From Caryophanon latum (GTDB lineage: Bacteria > Bacillota > Bacilli > Bacillales_A > Planococcaceae), in NCBI RefSeq assembly GCF_001700325.1, contig NZ_MATO01000056.1:24224-88223 (forward strand): a DNA stretch of 64,000 nt. Reading direction: 5' to 3'. The stretch's first letter is position 1. Each line of letters starts with the position of its first letter. The position numbers were made by a program, and so were the translations under genes. Shown here piece after piece: positions 24,290 through 33,518 of this stretch. Under the pieces are notes generated by a model, which worked only from the letters and a program-made list of their open reading frames with translations, had not been told where the DNA came from and searched no databases.

Positions 24290-26910
24290 CGTACAGGCGA
24301 TGATGCATTCAAATGATGTAAAACTTGTTGCTGAAGGTTTTTCGTATCAAATGGCACGATAACGTTTTCAGCTAAATACGATTTGTCCTGGAGTAGCTGA
24401 TGCATCACTTCCTCAACTGTGCCGTTTGGGAAGTTCGCGGCGTCTTGCGTAATAATTTGGTATACGTACACATCTTTCGTTTGTCCGATTCGGTACGCGC
24501 GGTCAGTTGCTTGGTTTTCAACAGCAGGGTTCCACCAGCGCGTATAATGAACGACGTGGTTTGCGGACGTAATCGTTAAGCCAACACCCGCCGCTCTCGG
24601 TGATAAAATCATGACGCCAAAGCCCGCTTGCTCATTGAACTGGCGCACCGCTTCTGGTCTGTTTGGCGTCTCCCCGTTAATGATCGGTACAGAAATGCCA
24701 AACTGCTGGCTAATGCGATGCTTCAGCAATTGCTGTACTTTTTTCAAATCGGTGAAAATCAGTACCTTTTCATTTTTTGTATGAATGTGTTGCAGCAACG
24801 TCATTACTGCCTCAAACTTCTCCGGCGTATCTTGCACTGCCTCAAAGCCGCTTAACGCATTCGTATGAGCATACAACGCACGTAAATGATTAATGATCGT
24901 TAAGCTATTCGACGTTTTCGCCTGCACGCTTTGAAGCATTGATTTGGATAGCTCTACTTGCATGGACGAAGCTTGAACGAACGTCGGATCAAGCAAATGC
25001 TTTTGTGGCAAATGCTCCTTTAACACCTCGTCTTTTGTGCGACGTAAATAATATTTTTGCAGGCGTTGCTTCAGCCCGTCGTAATCCTCATGTTTAATGT
25101 ATTGCTCTTTAAAATGTGCGAGCGCTCCTAATGCACCGGGCTCGACGAAATCCATAATCGTCCAAAGCTCCTCTAGCGTATTTTCAACAGGCGTGCCGGT
25201 CATCGCTAGGCGGAAGTTCGACTGCATGGCGCGAATCGCACGCGAGCGACCAGTATTGTTCGACTTAATGTTTTGCGCCTCATCTAGCACGATGCATTCA
25301 AATTGCAGCTGCCCGATGAGTAGCTGGTCGATTTTCAGCGTATCGTACGACGTGAAAATGAGCTGCTTCTCTTTTAGTTGTGCCACTTGCTTTAAGCGAC
25401 GACTGCCTTGATGAATGTAAATGCTGTTGCTTAGCTCTGGTGCGAAGATGCGAATTTCGTTTACCCAGTTGTCAATGAGTGCAATCGGCAACACGACGAG
25501 CGACGGAAACAGCTTGCCGTCTTCATATAGCTTTTGCATAAACGTAATAACTTGAAGCGTTTTACCGAGCCCCATATCGTCTGCAAGCAAGCCGTTTAAT
25601 CGCTGCTCATACAAGCTCATTAACCAGTTGTAACCTTCTATTTGATGCGGGAATAACGTCGCCTTAATATTCGTTGGCAATGAATACTCGTGAACGGTCG
25701 TTTGCACATCGGTCGTCACATCATACGTTAGCTCCTGCTCGTTCCCTTTAATTTCTAAAGCGTAGCGAGCTTTCGCGTCCGTTTCTGCATCAGGGTCGAT
25801 AATGCCAAGCTTTTCCTTTAGCTTTTTATCAACAAATACCCAGCTACCTTCGTGGTAAATAAACGGCTCATCTGGATTTTTTAAAATGTCGTCTCGCAGC
25901 GTATGTTCGTTCAATGAAAGCTCATGCCCGCTCTCTTTATCAAACCATGTGCGCTTGCCATCTTTCATAACCGGCGTTGGGCGCGAAAGCTTTACGAATC
26001 CAATGACGCGGTCTGAAAAATCGGCTAAATTAAACGGCTGTGACAGCTCTGGGAAAAACGCTTCTGGATTTTCAAGCAGCATCGGAATTTCCGCCCCGCG
26101 AAACACGGACTTGCGCTGAATTTGTGCGACGTCTTCACGAATCGCTTCCGGTGTGACGTAACGTTCACGCAACCAGTCTTGTTTAAACGAGCTTTTGTTT
26201 TGCAAGCTGCGTAAATGCGCCGTCTCTGCTTCATCTTTGCCGACGACCGACAGCTGTAACGTCGTATCGTCTAACATCGTCGGTTCAATCGTATATTCGT
26301 CGACGATATGATATGTTTCCTTTTGCAAAAACGAATCAAGCTCTACGCCCGCTTCAATCGCCCGCTGCTGCACGATCGCCGTCTTTTCATAGCCGCTGTC
26401 ATACGTTTTATTCATCGCAACGAGCAGCTCATAAATTGGCTTAGGTAGCACGTAACGCTCGTCGCCCTTTGTGAAAAATGGCTCGTGCACACGCGCAATT
26501 TGCTTTACATTTTTACCGTTTTCATAAAGCTGTAAATCGAACGACGGGTCTTTCGCCGGCGTTCCTTGTATTTTGAGCACGCCCGTTACATGCTCGGCTT
26601 GCTTATGCAAACATAAATCTTGTAGTGCGACGACATAATCTTCGTCTTGCTGCATCGCATACAAATCCGCAATGCTTAAACGGTCGTAATCATAAATGAA
26701 CCCTTCATCTAACAAAAATTCATATGCGAAGTAAAGTTGCGCATTATTCGCCTTCGTAATGTCACGAAACTGCTCAGCGCTAATTGGCAATGATAACGGC
26801 TGTCCGTCTAGCTGAAATTGAAACTGGATCGAATGTAAGTCGTTCGAGAAGTTCAACGTTAATGTTTTTTGTGGCGTCGCGGATCGTTTACGTCGAAATA
26901 AGTTAAACAT
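24286..26910 (-). CDS. zorD: Zorya type I effector ZorD, SNF2-type helicase
   Basis: This 874-residue SNF2-family ATPase contains the Walker A motif DDMGLGKT at about residues 441-448, motif II DEAQ at about 545 and TGTPVENTLEELW after it. The C-terminal helicase half has GVGLTITSANHVVHYTRWWN and RAYRIGQT at about 800-820. The N-terminal 400 residues are a specific extension, as in ZorD of type I Zorya. ZorD acts in the cytoplasm on DNA near the membrane sensor. It overlaps zorC by eight bases and the following small gene by four. The family is also close to general DEAD/SNF2 helicases, but the gene order zorA-B-C-D settles the identity. Confidence 0.93.
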   Translation of the reverse strand: MFNLFRRKRSATPQKTLTLNFSNDLHSIQFQFQLDGQPLSLPISAEQFRDITKANNAQLYFAYEFLLDEGFIYDYDRLSIADLYAMQQDEDYVVALQDLCLHKQAEHVTGVLKIQGTPAKDPSFDLQLYENGKNVKQIARVHEPFFTKGDERYVLPKPIYELLVAMNKTYDSGYEKTAIVQQRAIEAGVELDSFLQKETYHIVDEYTIEPTMLDDTTLQLSVVGKDEAETAHLRSLQNKSSFKQDWLRERYVTPEAIREDVAQIQRKSVFRGAEIPMLLENPEAFFPELSQPFNLADFSDRVIGFVKLSRPTPVMKDGKRTWFDKESGHELSLNEHTLRDDILKNPDEPFIYHEGSWVFVDKKLKEKLGIIDPDAETDAKARYALEIKGNEQELTYDVTTDVQTTVHEYSLPTNIKATLFPHQIEGYNWLMSLYEQRLNGLLADDMGLGKTLQVITFMQKLYEDGKLFPSLVVLPIALIDNWVNEIRIFAPELSNSIYIHQGSRRLKQVAQLKEKQLIFTSYDTLKIDQLLIGQLQFECIVLDEAQNIKSNNTGRSRAIRAMQSNFRLAMTGTPVENTLEELWTIMDFVEPGALGALAHFKEQYIKHEDYDGLKQRLQKYYLRRTKDEVLKEHLPQKHLLDPTFVQASSMQVELSKSMLQSVQAKTSNSLTIINHLRALYAHTNALSGFEAVQDTPEKFEAVMTLLQHIHTKNEKVLIFTDLKKVQQLLKHRISQQFGISVPIINGETPNRPEAVRQFNEQAGFGVMILSPRAAGVGLTITSANHVVHYTRWWNPAVENQATDRAYRIGQTKDVYVYQIITQDAANFPNGTVEEVMHQLLQDKSYLAENVIVPFDTKNLQQQVLHHLNASSPVR

Positions 26911-28132
26911 GAATATCCCACCCTAACTGTTGTTTTAAATACGTATCAAACTTTGCTTGCCAATTGCCGGTATGCGTTAACCAGCCATCTTTATAAACGA
27001 GCGCTTTGTTCATAATGTGCTCTCGCTTCAAATGCTTTATCCACGCGTCGTGCTGTAATAGCTGCTCGCGATATTGTTCTACGTCATGCGCAAACGATGC
27101 ATTAAACGTATGACGGTCGTACACATACGCCGCTCCTGTACCTAAAATTTCAACGATTACGACATCTGAAAAGTAAAATACAATCGTCTTTCGGTCATAT
27201 AAAACGAACGCATCGTGCATATTCGGAATAAAGCGCTCCCAATAAAGGAAACGCTTATGGTCTTTGTTGCTAACGTCGTTGAAAAACTCATGAATGTTTT
27301 TGCGTAAATACCAGCGATGGAACGCCTCTTTAATATGCGGCTCCGTATTCGCCCAATACATCGGACGCTCCTTGTACGTGCGCAGCTTATCGAGAATCGC
27401 GTAGCTTACGTCCTCTAACGCCTCTAGTGCATTAGCAGCAATAAACCCTGTCGCGAGTCGCTGCGCCGTTACGTTGTCTGCCGCTTGAAGCATTTGCACA
27501 AAACGCTGCTTCTCACGCTGAAATAGCTCCACCGTCCCTCGATCAAACACGTACAGCACAATTGCTTCATAAAACGCATGCTCCTCGCGCACGAAATATA
27601 AATCGAGCACCGCTTCTATATTGCGCGCACGCTCTAATACTTTATCGCCAACAAACGACACGTGATCATTTGTTATGCGCACATATTCATGCCACGCTTG
27701 CTTCGTCTGTGCATCCCACGTTTGATTGTATTGCTCACCTCGCACTATGTATGCGCGCGATAAAATTTCCCAAAATGGCATAAACTTATTCGTCGAGTAG
27801 CACTCATGCAATAAATGCGCAAATACGACTTTTTCACTGCTTACAATTTTCGACATTTCGACAATGGCGACTTTACGCTGCGCATCGTTTACAAGCTGCG
27901 TATACACAAACGGAATGAGCCGCTTATATTTCTTTTCTAACGACTCGATCCACTTTGTAAAGCTGTCAATGGGCTCGCCAACTTTAATGTCTGTTTGCCC
28001 TCTTAACCGCTCCAACATCGAAATAAACGACGCGAGCTCATAATCGGGGTACGGCAATAAATCTCTTTTCGCAAAATGCTTTTTCACATATTCCTTCAAA
28101 AGAACCGGCTTATATTCAAAGTAAAACTTCAA
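26903..28132 (-). CDS. zorC: Zorya type I protein ZorC (EH-signature domain)
   Basis: This 409-residue soluble, mainly helical protein is the third gene of the operon. The C-terminal part contains FLYWERFIPNMHDAFVLYDR, in the style of the EH_Signature domain that defines ZorC. It starts at a TTG overlapping the stop of zorB (TTGA), with GGTGG seven bases upstream, and runs eight bases into zorD. Work on type I Zorya indicates that ZorC binds DNA and is recruited with ZorD after phage entry. Sequence conservation in this family is low, so the call rests strongly on position. Confidence 0.88.
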   Translation of the reverse strand: MKFYFEYKPVLLKEYVKKHFAKRDLLPYPDYELASFISMLERLRGQTDIKVGEPIDSFTKWIESLEKKYKRLIPFVYTQLVNDAQRKVAIVEMSKIVSSEKVVFAHLLHECYSTNKFMPFWEILSRAYIVRGEQYNQTWDAQTKQAWHEYVRITNDHVSFVGDKVLERARNIEAVLDLYFVREEHAFYEAIVLYVFDRGTVELFQREKQRFVQMLQAADNVTAQRLATGFIAANALEALEDVSYAILDKLRTYKERPMYWANTEPHIKEAFHRWYLRKNIHEFFNDVSNKDHKRFLYWERFIPNMHDAFVLYDRKTIVFYFSDVVIVEILGTGAAYVYDRHTFNASFAHDVEQYREQLLQHDAWIKHLKREHIMNKALVYKDGWLTHTGNWQAKFDTYLKQQLGWDIHV

Positions 28133-28803
28133 TTGTCATCCACCAACTTTTGAATTTCATCAATTTTTTCATCCTCTTTTAAGCGGAATAAAAACTCAAC
28201 ACGTCTTGACGCATCCGCATCGTACGCTCCCACTTCGGTGAAAATCGGCACGACACTGCTTCGCCCGTTCGCCGTTACGACTTTTTTTGAATATTCCTTT
28301 TGCTCAAAATCAGGGAAATCGTCGCTATAAATCGTTCTCAACACCGAAAATGCACGCTCCTGCGACAATGCGAGATTCGATAAATATTCGCCCGTATTGT
28401 CCGCGTGCCCTTCCACAATAATTGTTGAAATTTCATGTCTATATTTATCTTGCAATAAAATATCTAAATATTTCGGAATGAACTGCGCTAACGTTTCCAC
28501 CCCTTCCTCGGTCAGTTCAGAGGAGTTGTAATCGTATAAAATGTTCGTCGCAAGCTGAATGGCGCCTGTATTCGGATCGATTTCTAAATTGATGTTCGAG
28601 TTGTCAAATTCCTGCATGAGTGCGGCGATAATGTCGCTTTTCACACTCGTAATTTCCTCGATTTGCTCCTCCTTTTGCGCTAAATCTTCACGATAGTCCA
28701 GCACAACAACGACTAGCAGTAAAACGAAAACCATTAACAACGCACTCATTAAATCCGCAAATGACATCCAGTAGTTCGGTGCAGTACTTCCCTTTCGTTT
28801 CAT
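28129..28803 (-). CDS. zorB: Zorya motor protein ZorB (OmpA-like, MotB type)
   Basis: This 224-residue protein has one N-terminal membrane helix (about 14-40) beginning MSFADLMSALLMVFVLLLVV. The aspartate at residue 17 corresponds to the proton-carrying aspartate of MotB/ExbD proteins. A coiled-coil linker follows, then an OmpA-like peptidoglycan-binding domain with IIVEGHADNTGEYLSNLALS (about 120-140) and RRVEFLF near the end. With ZorA it forms a proton-driven membrane motor anchored to the wall. Its ATG overlaps the zorA stop (TAATG). Confidence 0.95.
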   Translation of the reverse strand: MKRKGSTAPNYWMSFADLMSALLMVFVLLLVVVVLDYREDLAQKEEQIEEITSVKSDIIAALMQEFDNSNINLEIDPNTGAIQLATNILYDYNSSELTEEGVETLAQFIPKYLDILLQDKYRHEISTIIVEGHADNTGEYLSNLALSQERAFSVLRTIYSDDFPDFEQKEYSKKVVTANGRSSVVPIFTEVGAYDADASRRVEFLFRLKEDEKIDEIQKLVDDN

Positions 28804-30680
28804 TAGTCTCTACCTCTTACGTAAGCTAATTTCTCAACCGTTTGCTGCATCGCCTCAGATAAGTTTTCCTGCGATTCTAAATAAGCACCGGATAGCGATT
28901 TGAAATGCTTAATAACGGTCGTTAGCTCTTGTTCAAATTGCTGGAACGTCGTCGTTAATCCTTTTTCGATACCTGTTGAGAAGCTGTTCATCGCTACATC
29001 GAGCTGGCGACGCGTATCATCAAACGTGCTCGCTGTCGCTTCCCACTGCTCTTTACTATATTGAACTTGCTTCGTCACTTCCTCAAGCTGCGTTTCCGAT
29101 AAGCCTGTAAAGTTCTCTAAATACGTCAACACATCGTCGTTCCATTTTTGTAAATGTGGAATGAGCTCTGCTTGACGCTCCTGCAATAGCTTTAGCTGCT
29201 CCATCGTGTTATGTAACGATTCCGCCGTTCCTTCCATATGGGCAACGACTGGCGTTAACGCGTCTGCTGTCAATTCTGTTTTCGCTAGTAGCTGTAAGTT
29301 TGTATCCGCAGCGTCCGCATACGATTCCGCTGATTTCGTTAACTCCGTCGCTAACGTTTCAAAGCGCGTCGATACCGCCTCTGTTTTTTCGACTAATTGA
29401 TCGAGCATCGACGTTTGAGCTTCTTGTAGTTGCTGACCGAACTTGCTAAATTGCACAATTAAATCGTTTGAGCTTTCGACAAATTCGCTTGAACGCGCTA
29501 ACACTTCTTGCTGTAACGGCAACTGCGCATTCGATAGCTGCTGCACATCTTTAAGTGATACCGATAACGCCGATAGCTCCTCGGACGCTTTTTCGTACGA
29601 GCTTTGCGATTTGGCCATACCTTCTGATAACGCTGTGTACGACTGCATCATTTGCTCTGTACGGTTAAACACTTCCTCTTGCTTTGCGGCTGCAACTTCA
29701 AACTTCGTCGTAATGTCGCCAACTGCTTGCACCATATTTTCTTGAATCGATTTAGACGTATGTAACACGTTCATGAAATCTTGCATAATCGTTTTCGTGT
29801 CGTTCGTTAATGAATCGACGAGCTTCTCGCTTAAATCCGCGCTTTGATTTTGCGTCAGTTCCATTTGCTTCTCTACTAAATCGTTTTGCGTTTGCAACTG
29901 CGTTTCCATGCGACCGAATCCTGAGCGCATCGTTTCAGTAAACGGTGTAAACGCTCGCTCTAACGCATCGGTTAATAGCGTCGTCATTTGCTCTGCCTGC
30001 TGCTGCGAAATTTTTTGTAAGCGGTTTAAAAATAACTGCTCGTCGTCCACATCAAGCAATGCTGCAAACGTATGCGCATGCCAATCAATTTTTGCATCTA
30101 ATTTCATCGTTGCGCGACGATCAAAATAAAGCCAAGCAAGCGACAGTACAACACCGACAACCGACGTTACAAACGCTGTCGTCATACCGCTCATTAACGT
30201 ATCAATGCCACTTCGCAACTGCTCCGCATCTAACGTATTTAAATCAGACAAGCCGATAATGAGCCCGATAAACGTACCGAGCACCCCGATTGATGTATGT
30301 ACACCGCCACCGACATCTAAAATGCCACGCTCACCTACTGCATACGTTAACGCCTCGACGCCAAGGTAGCGCTCCACTTTAATTTTTTCATCTTCGTCAT
30401 TTTTCGATACACGCTCATAATACCGCTTCCATTGTTGAACGAATTTGGAATTGGCATCTTGTTGTTCAAACAGCTCGTTTAACGTGTAGTTCGTCCACTG
30501 TTCGTTTGGGTTGTTTTTGATTGCGGCTTCAATATTTTCTAATGCTTGATTCTCGGTCTTTTTACTTTTTTTATAACGAGCTCTCAATCCTAAAAATATA
30601 ACTGCTTGAACGATAATATATCCAATTGTAAATCCGTTTAAGTTATTAAACACATTCCCAATCGTATTAAAATCTCCCAC
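28803..30680 (-). CDS. zorA: Zorya motor protein ZorA (MotA/TolQ/ExbB type)
   Basis: This 625-residue protein has membrane helices near residues 14-34, 130-150 (VHTSIGVLGTFIGLIIGLSD) and 165-190 (MTTAFVTSVVGVVLSLAWLY), the MotA/TolQ/ExbB proton-channel core. A very long C-terminal coiled coil (about 215-620), rich in Gln, Glu, Ser and Thr, forms the intracellular tail characteristic of type I ZorA. It senses envelope disturbance during phage attack and signals through the tail. It is the first gene of the operon. The start is GTG, with GAGGTGA spaced six to seven bases upstream. Confidence 0.94.
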   Translation of the reverse strand: MGDFNTIGNVFNNLNGFTIGYIIVQAVIFLGLRARYKKSKKTENQALENIEAAIKNNPNEQWTNYTLNELFEQQDANSKFVQQWKRYYERVSKNDEDEKIKVERYLGVEALTYAVGERGILDVGGGVHTSIGVLGTFIGLIIGLSDLNTLDAEQLRSGIDTLMSGMTTAFVTSVVGVVLSLAWLYFDRRATMKLDAKIDWHAHTFAALLDVDDEQLFLNRLQKISQQQAEQMTTLLTDALERAFTPFTETMRSGFGRMETQLQTQNDLVEKQMELTQNQSADLSEKLVDSLTNDTKTIMQDFMNVLHTSKSIQENMVQAVGDITTKFEVAAAKQEEVFNRTEQMMQSYTALSEGMAKSQSSYEKASEELSALSVSLKDVQQLSNAQLPLQQEVLARSSEFVESSNDLIVQFSKFGQQLQEAQTSMLDQLVEKTEAVSTRFETLATELTKSAESYADAADTNLQLLAKTELTADALTPVVAHMEGTAESLHNTMEQLKLLQERQAELIPHLQKWNDDVLTYLENFTGLSETQLEEVTKQVQYSKEQWEATASTFDDTRRQLDVAMNSFSTGIEKGLTTTFQQFEQELTTVIKHFKSLSGAYLESQENLSEAMQQTVEKLAYVRGRD

Positions 30681-30712
30681 CTAATTTCACCTCTTCATTA
30701 TTTTCTATTCCC

Positions 30713-30718
30713 ATTATA
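30713..30718 (-). promoter_or_regulatory. Putative -10 box of the Zorya operon
   Basis: TATAAT on the minus strand, 33 bases before the zorA start. No good -35 is seen. The gap 30681-30999 otherwise holds a terminator for the upstream rpn genes and a dispersed repeat copy. Confidence 0.4.
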
Positions 30719-30832
30719 TAGTCGAAGGAATAATTTAGGTAGTTTTTTAGTGCTTTTCACTTAACAAAAAGGAAAACAAAAAGAAATTATACATTTCCGT
30801 TGAACGATTCGTGTGCTCCATGCTCGACAAAC

Positions 30833-30869
30833 AAAAAAATAGCGCGACGCCGTAAAGCATCGCACTACG
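30833..30869 (-). terminator. Intrinsic terminator, minus strand
   Basis: On the minus strand TAGTGCGATGC pairs with GCGTCGCGCTA (two wobbles), followed by TTTTTTTG. It isolates the Zorya operon from the rpn region. Confidence 0.65.
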
Positions 30870-30888
30870 TTAAATTCGTTTTTCATAA

Positions 30889-30990
30889 CAGATCTGTTGA
30901 TTAGCCACTTGTATACAGCTGAATCAGTTGTTTTCAGTAGCAATACTGACATGAATGCAGCATTGTAGTGGCATGGAGCGTGCGGCGAGT
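30889..30990. repeat. Dispersed intergenic repeat copy
   Basis: GATCTGTTGATTAGCCACTT, GTATACAGCTGAATCA and a GTTTTCAGTAGCAATACTG-type middle match 9621-9700 closely. The right end TGGCATGGAGCGTGCGGCGAG is the inverse of the end of the element at 63931-63951. Confidence 0.65.
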
Positions 30991-30999
30991 TTCATAGCG

Positions 31000-31470
31000 T
31001 TACTTTTCCTGTAGCTGATGGATTTGTTCCAATGTTAAGCCGGTAAACTGTTGAATCATGTTCATATCAACATTCGCTGCAAGCATTTCAAGTGCCACTT
31101 TTTGAACGCCTAGCTCAATCCCTTCTTCTTTTCCTAGTTCGATTCCAATTTCAATCCCGCGTTCTTCTCCCAATTCAATCCCTTTATCCTTCGCATCACT
31201 CAATCTCGCCTCGTCATCAATAATCGCCTTCAACCGCATCTCATACGCAAACCGTGTCTCGGGTGTTTGGCTCAATTCTTCCCACGTACCGAACGCGTCA
31301 ATTAAGTTTTCGTCCTTCATCGCCAATTCCTCCAATTCTTCGTAAATTTCCGTATACACTTTTTCTTTCCGCGCGTCGACCATGCCGAGCAGCAATAGCC
31401 ATTTCGCTAAAATATCATCAAGTGGCTGCAATTGCTCGTCGTACTACGCTTTTAAGTACGTATACTGCTT
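31000..31470 (-). pseudogene. C-terminal-only copy of the rpn nuclease gene
   Basis: The frame to 31431 encodes about 140 residues almost identical, in protein and DNA, to the last part of the Rpn protein at 31541-32524 (LLLLGMVDARKEKVYTEIYE and EELSQTPETRFAYEMRLKAI). Just upstream the homology continues as YLKA-stop-YDEQ, where the intact copy has FLKAWHDK: a TGG to TAG change. The nuclease domain is absent. A TTG at 31431 could start a short product, but no good ribosome binding site is seen. Its last 40 residues (VALEMLAANVDMNMIQQFTG) differ from the intact copy. It may be a decayed gene or a short regulatory partner. Confidence 0.65.
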
Positions 31471-31540
31471 TTTAAAATGTGAGAGCTATTGAAATATGAT
31501 GTAAAAAGCCACTTCGAACAAGTTCGAGCGACTTCATACG

Positions 31541-32524
31541 TTACATATGTCGTTTTAATTTTTCGAGCTCGTCGATAGACAGACCCGTTGCTTGTTGAAT
31601 TGTTTCAAGTTCGACGTGTAATGCAAGGAAGTTTTTCGCTAGCTGCAGTCGTTCTTCGTGGCGACCTGCTGCTTTTCCAATTTCAATCCCTTTTTCAATC
31701 CCGCGTTCTTCTCCTAACTCAATCCCTTTATCCTTCGCATCACTCAATCTCGCTTCGTCATCAATGATTGCTTTCAACCGCATCTCGTAAGCAAACCGTG
31801 TCTCGGGTGTCTGGCTCAATTCTTCCCACGTACCGAACGCGTCAATTAAGTTTTCGTCCTTCATCGCCAACTCCTCCAATTCTTCGTAAATTTCCGTATA
31901 CACTTTTTCTTTCCGCGCGTCGACCATGCCGAGAAGCAGTAACCATCTCGCTAAAATATCGTCAAGTGGCTGCAATTTCTTATCGTGCCACGCTTTCAAA
32001 AATTTATTCATTTCAATAAAATGCACTTCTAACACATCATCAATCGGTCGCAAACGCTTTAGCTCCGCATCCTCATACAAATGATACGTCGTGTGGTAAT
32101 GCGATAAGTCGTTAAACACCGTAAAGTTACAAATATTAATCGTAATCGTCGGCAAGAGCGTTCGATAGCCTTTGCCCTTCTCCAATTGCTTTGCAAACAA
32201 ACGTGACCAATAATACAAAGTGCGTTTCATCATATCGTCTTGATTGGACAACTGCATCTCAATATTAATGTGCTCACCCGATTGCGTTTTTACAAGCAAG
32301 TCGAGGCGCGATTGCTTGTCGCCATCATACTGACCACCGAGCTCCTCGTTTAAAAACGTTACTTCTTTGATCGTATCGCGTCCTGTTCGTGCCAAAATCG
32401 CATTCAAAAAAACGATCGTAATGTGCTTATTGCGCTCGCTGCCGAACAGTTGCTTAAAGGCAAAATCTACTTTCAAATCAATCAATTTATGCAGCGGAAT
32501 GCGTCGCAATGCTTGTTGATTCAT
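31541..32524 (-). CDS. Rpn family recombination-promoting nuclease (PD-(D/E)XK)
   Basis: This 327-residue protein has an N-terminal PD-(D/E)XK nuclease fold (about 10-240). FKQLFGSERNKHITIVFLNA, RLDLLVKTQSGEHINIEMQL (the Asp and the Glu-x-Gln of the active site) and MMKRTLYYWSRLFAKQLEKG are typical of the Rpn/PDDEXK_2 transposase-like family. The C-terminal part is a repetitive GIELGEERGIEKGIEIGK helix and a short helical domain. Rpn proteins cut DNA and are implicated in recombination and phage defence. A partial duplicate lies downstream at 31000. A GTGATTTTCG context precedes the ATG. Confidence 0.88.
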   Translation of the reverse strand: MNQQALRRIPLHKLIDLKVDFAFKQLFGSERNKHITIVFLNAILARTGRDTIKEVTFLNEELGGQYDGDKQSRLDLLVKTQSGEHINIEMQLSNQDDMMKRTLYYWSRLFAKQLEKGKGYRTLLPTITINICNFTVFNDLSHYHTTYHLYEDAELKRLRPIDDVLEVHFIEMNKFLKAWHDKKLQPLDDILARWLLLLGMVDARKEKVYTEIYEELEELAMKDENLIDAFGTWEELSQTPETRFAYEMRLKAIIDDEARLSDAKDKGIELGEERGIEKGIEIGKAAGRHEERLQLAKNFLALHVELETIQQATGLSIDELEKLKRHM

Positions 32525-32615
32525 CGAAAATCACCTCTATATTATTTTTGATTATAGCATAACGACGCGGTACTCCGCAGTCGAGCGAACGTGCAAAAAT
32601 TGTATTTTGCGCATG

Positions 32616-32648
32616 CAAAAACCGAAAGTGCGGTCATCACACTTTCGG
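32616..32648 (-). terminator. Intrinsic terminator, minus strand
   Basis: CCGAAAGTG and CACTTTCGG form a 9-bp stem followed on the minus strand by TTTTTG, downstream of the methyltransferase gene. Confidence 0.75.
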
Positions 32649-32657
32649 CAATATACT

Positions 32658-33413
32658 TTATTTATACGCGACGATACGAATGCGCTTATAGTCCGCAACC
32701 CACGTGCCATCTTTGTACAGCTTGTCGCGTGAATGCGCCACCGTTTCATTGAATACGCGCTCTTTTACGTGCGGGGCGATGCCGTCAAATAAGCTGCCGC
32801 TAAACATGTCGAGCCAGTTGCGCAGCCCTTCCTCTCCGTCAAGTGGCGTCGGACGATCGAAATGACACGCATACGCCACGCGGAAACCGACGCGCTCTAA
32901 AATCGTCGTGTACTGCCCAATTGTCGGAAAATACCACGGAAATTGCTCGTCACGATACGTAATGCCTGCCGCTCGAATTTGCGCGATCAGCTCGGTCGTA
33001 ATCGTTTCAACGTTTCCAGCGCCGCCAAACTCAACGACGATGCGCCCACCATTGTTTAAGCTGTTGTACATGCTTGTCGCAACCGCTTCTGGCTCCTTCA
33101 TCCAATGCAGCGCCGCGTTCGAAAAGACGCAATCAAACTGCTCAGCGTACGGTAAGCTCGTCGCATCTGCTACCGCAAACGTCACGTGCGGATATTTTGC
33201 GCTCGCCTGCTCAATCATATTTGCCGATAAATCGACACCGACAACGTATGCGCCGCGCTCATGTAACGTATTAGCTAAATCCCCCGTGCCACAGCCGATG
33301 TCTAGCACATGCTCCCCTTTTGTAACTTCGACAAGCTCGATGACACTTTCCCCGTACGTCGATACGAATGCATGCTTGTCATCATAAAGTGTTGCGTTCC
33401 AAAAATCAGTCAT
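32658..33413 (-). CDS. Class I SAM-dependent methyltransferase
   Basis: This 251-residue protein contains SAM-binding motif I as VLDIGCGTGDLANTL (about residues 36-50), motif II with VVGVDLSANMIEQA, and FDCVFSNAALHWM (about 95), as in the trans-aconitate/malonyl-ACP methyltransferase group (Methyltransf_11/25). It probably methylates a small carboxylic acid or other metabolite; the substrate is not clear. It diverges from a LysR-type regulator gene across 105 bases, which may regulate it. Confidence 0.88.
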   Translation of the reverse strand: MTDFWNATLYDDKHAFVSTYGESVIELVEVTKGEHVLDIGCGTGDLANTLHERGAYVVGVDLSANMIEQASAKYPHVTFAVADATSLPYAEQFDCVFSNAALHWMKEPEAVATSMYNSLNNGGRIVVEFGGAGNVETITTELIAQIRAAGITYRDEQFPWYFPTIGQYTTILERVGFRVAYACHFDRPTPLDGEEGLRNWLDMFSGSLFDGIAPHVKERVFNETVAHSRDKLYKDGTWVADYKRIRIVAYK

Positions 33414-33518
33414 CTTGCTTCCCCCTTGCTCGTTTTTTACAGTATAATCGCATTACGTAATAAACAGAAATAAAGAAAAATACACATTTTAATAACGAAA
33501 CGTAATTAGGAGGACATA

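Noticed and set aside
24286..30680. Type II Zorya or a flagellar/Tol motor operon
   Set aside because: ZorC and the SNF2 protein ZorD are present and no ZorE HNH gene follows. MotA/TolQ operons lack these partners.
30889..31540. Insertion sequence associated with the Rpn (transposase-like) genes
   Set aside because: Rpn proteins are nucleases, not classical transposases, and no terminal inverted repeats or target duplication flank them.
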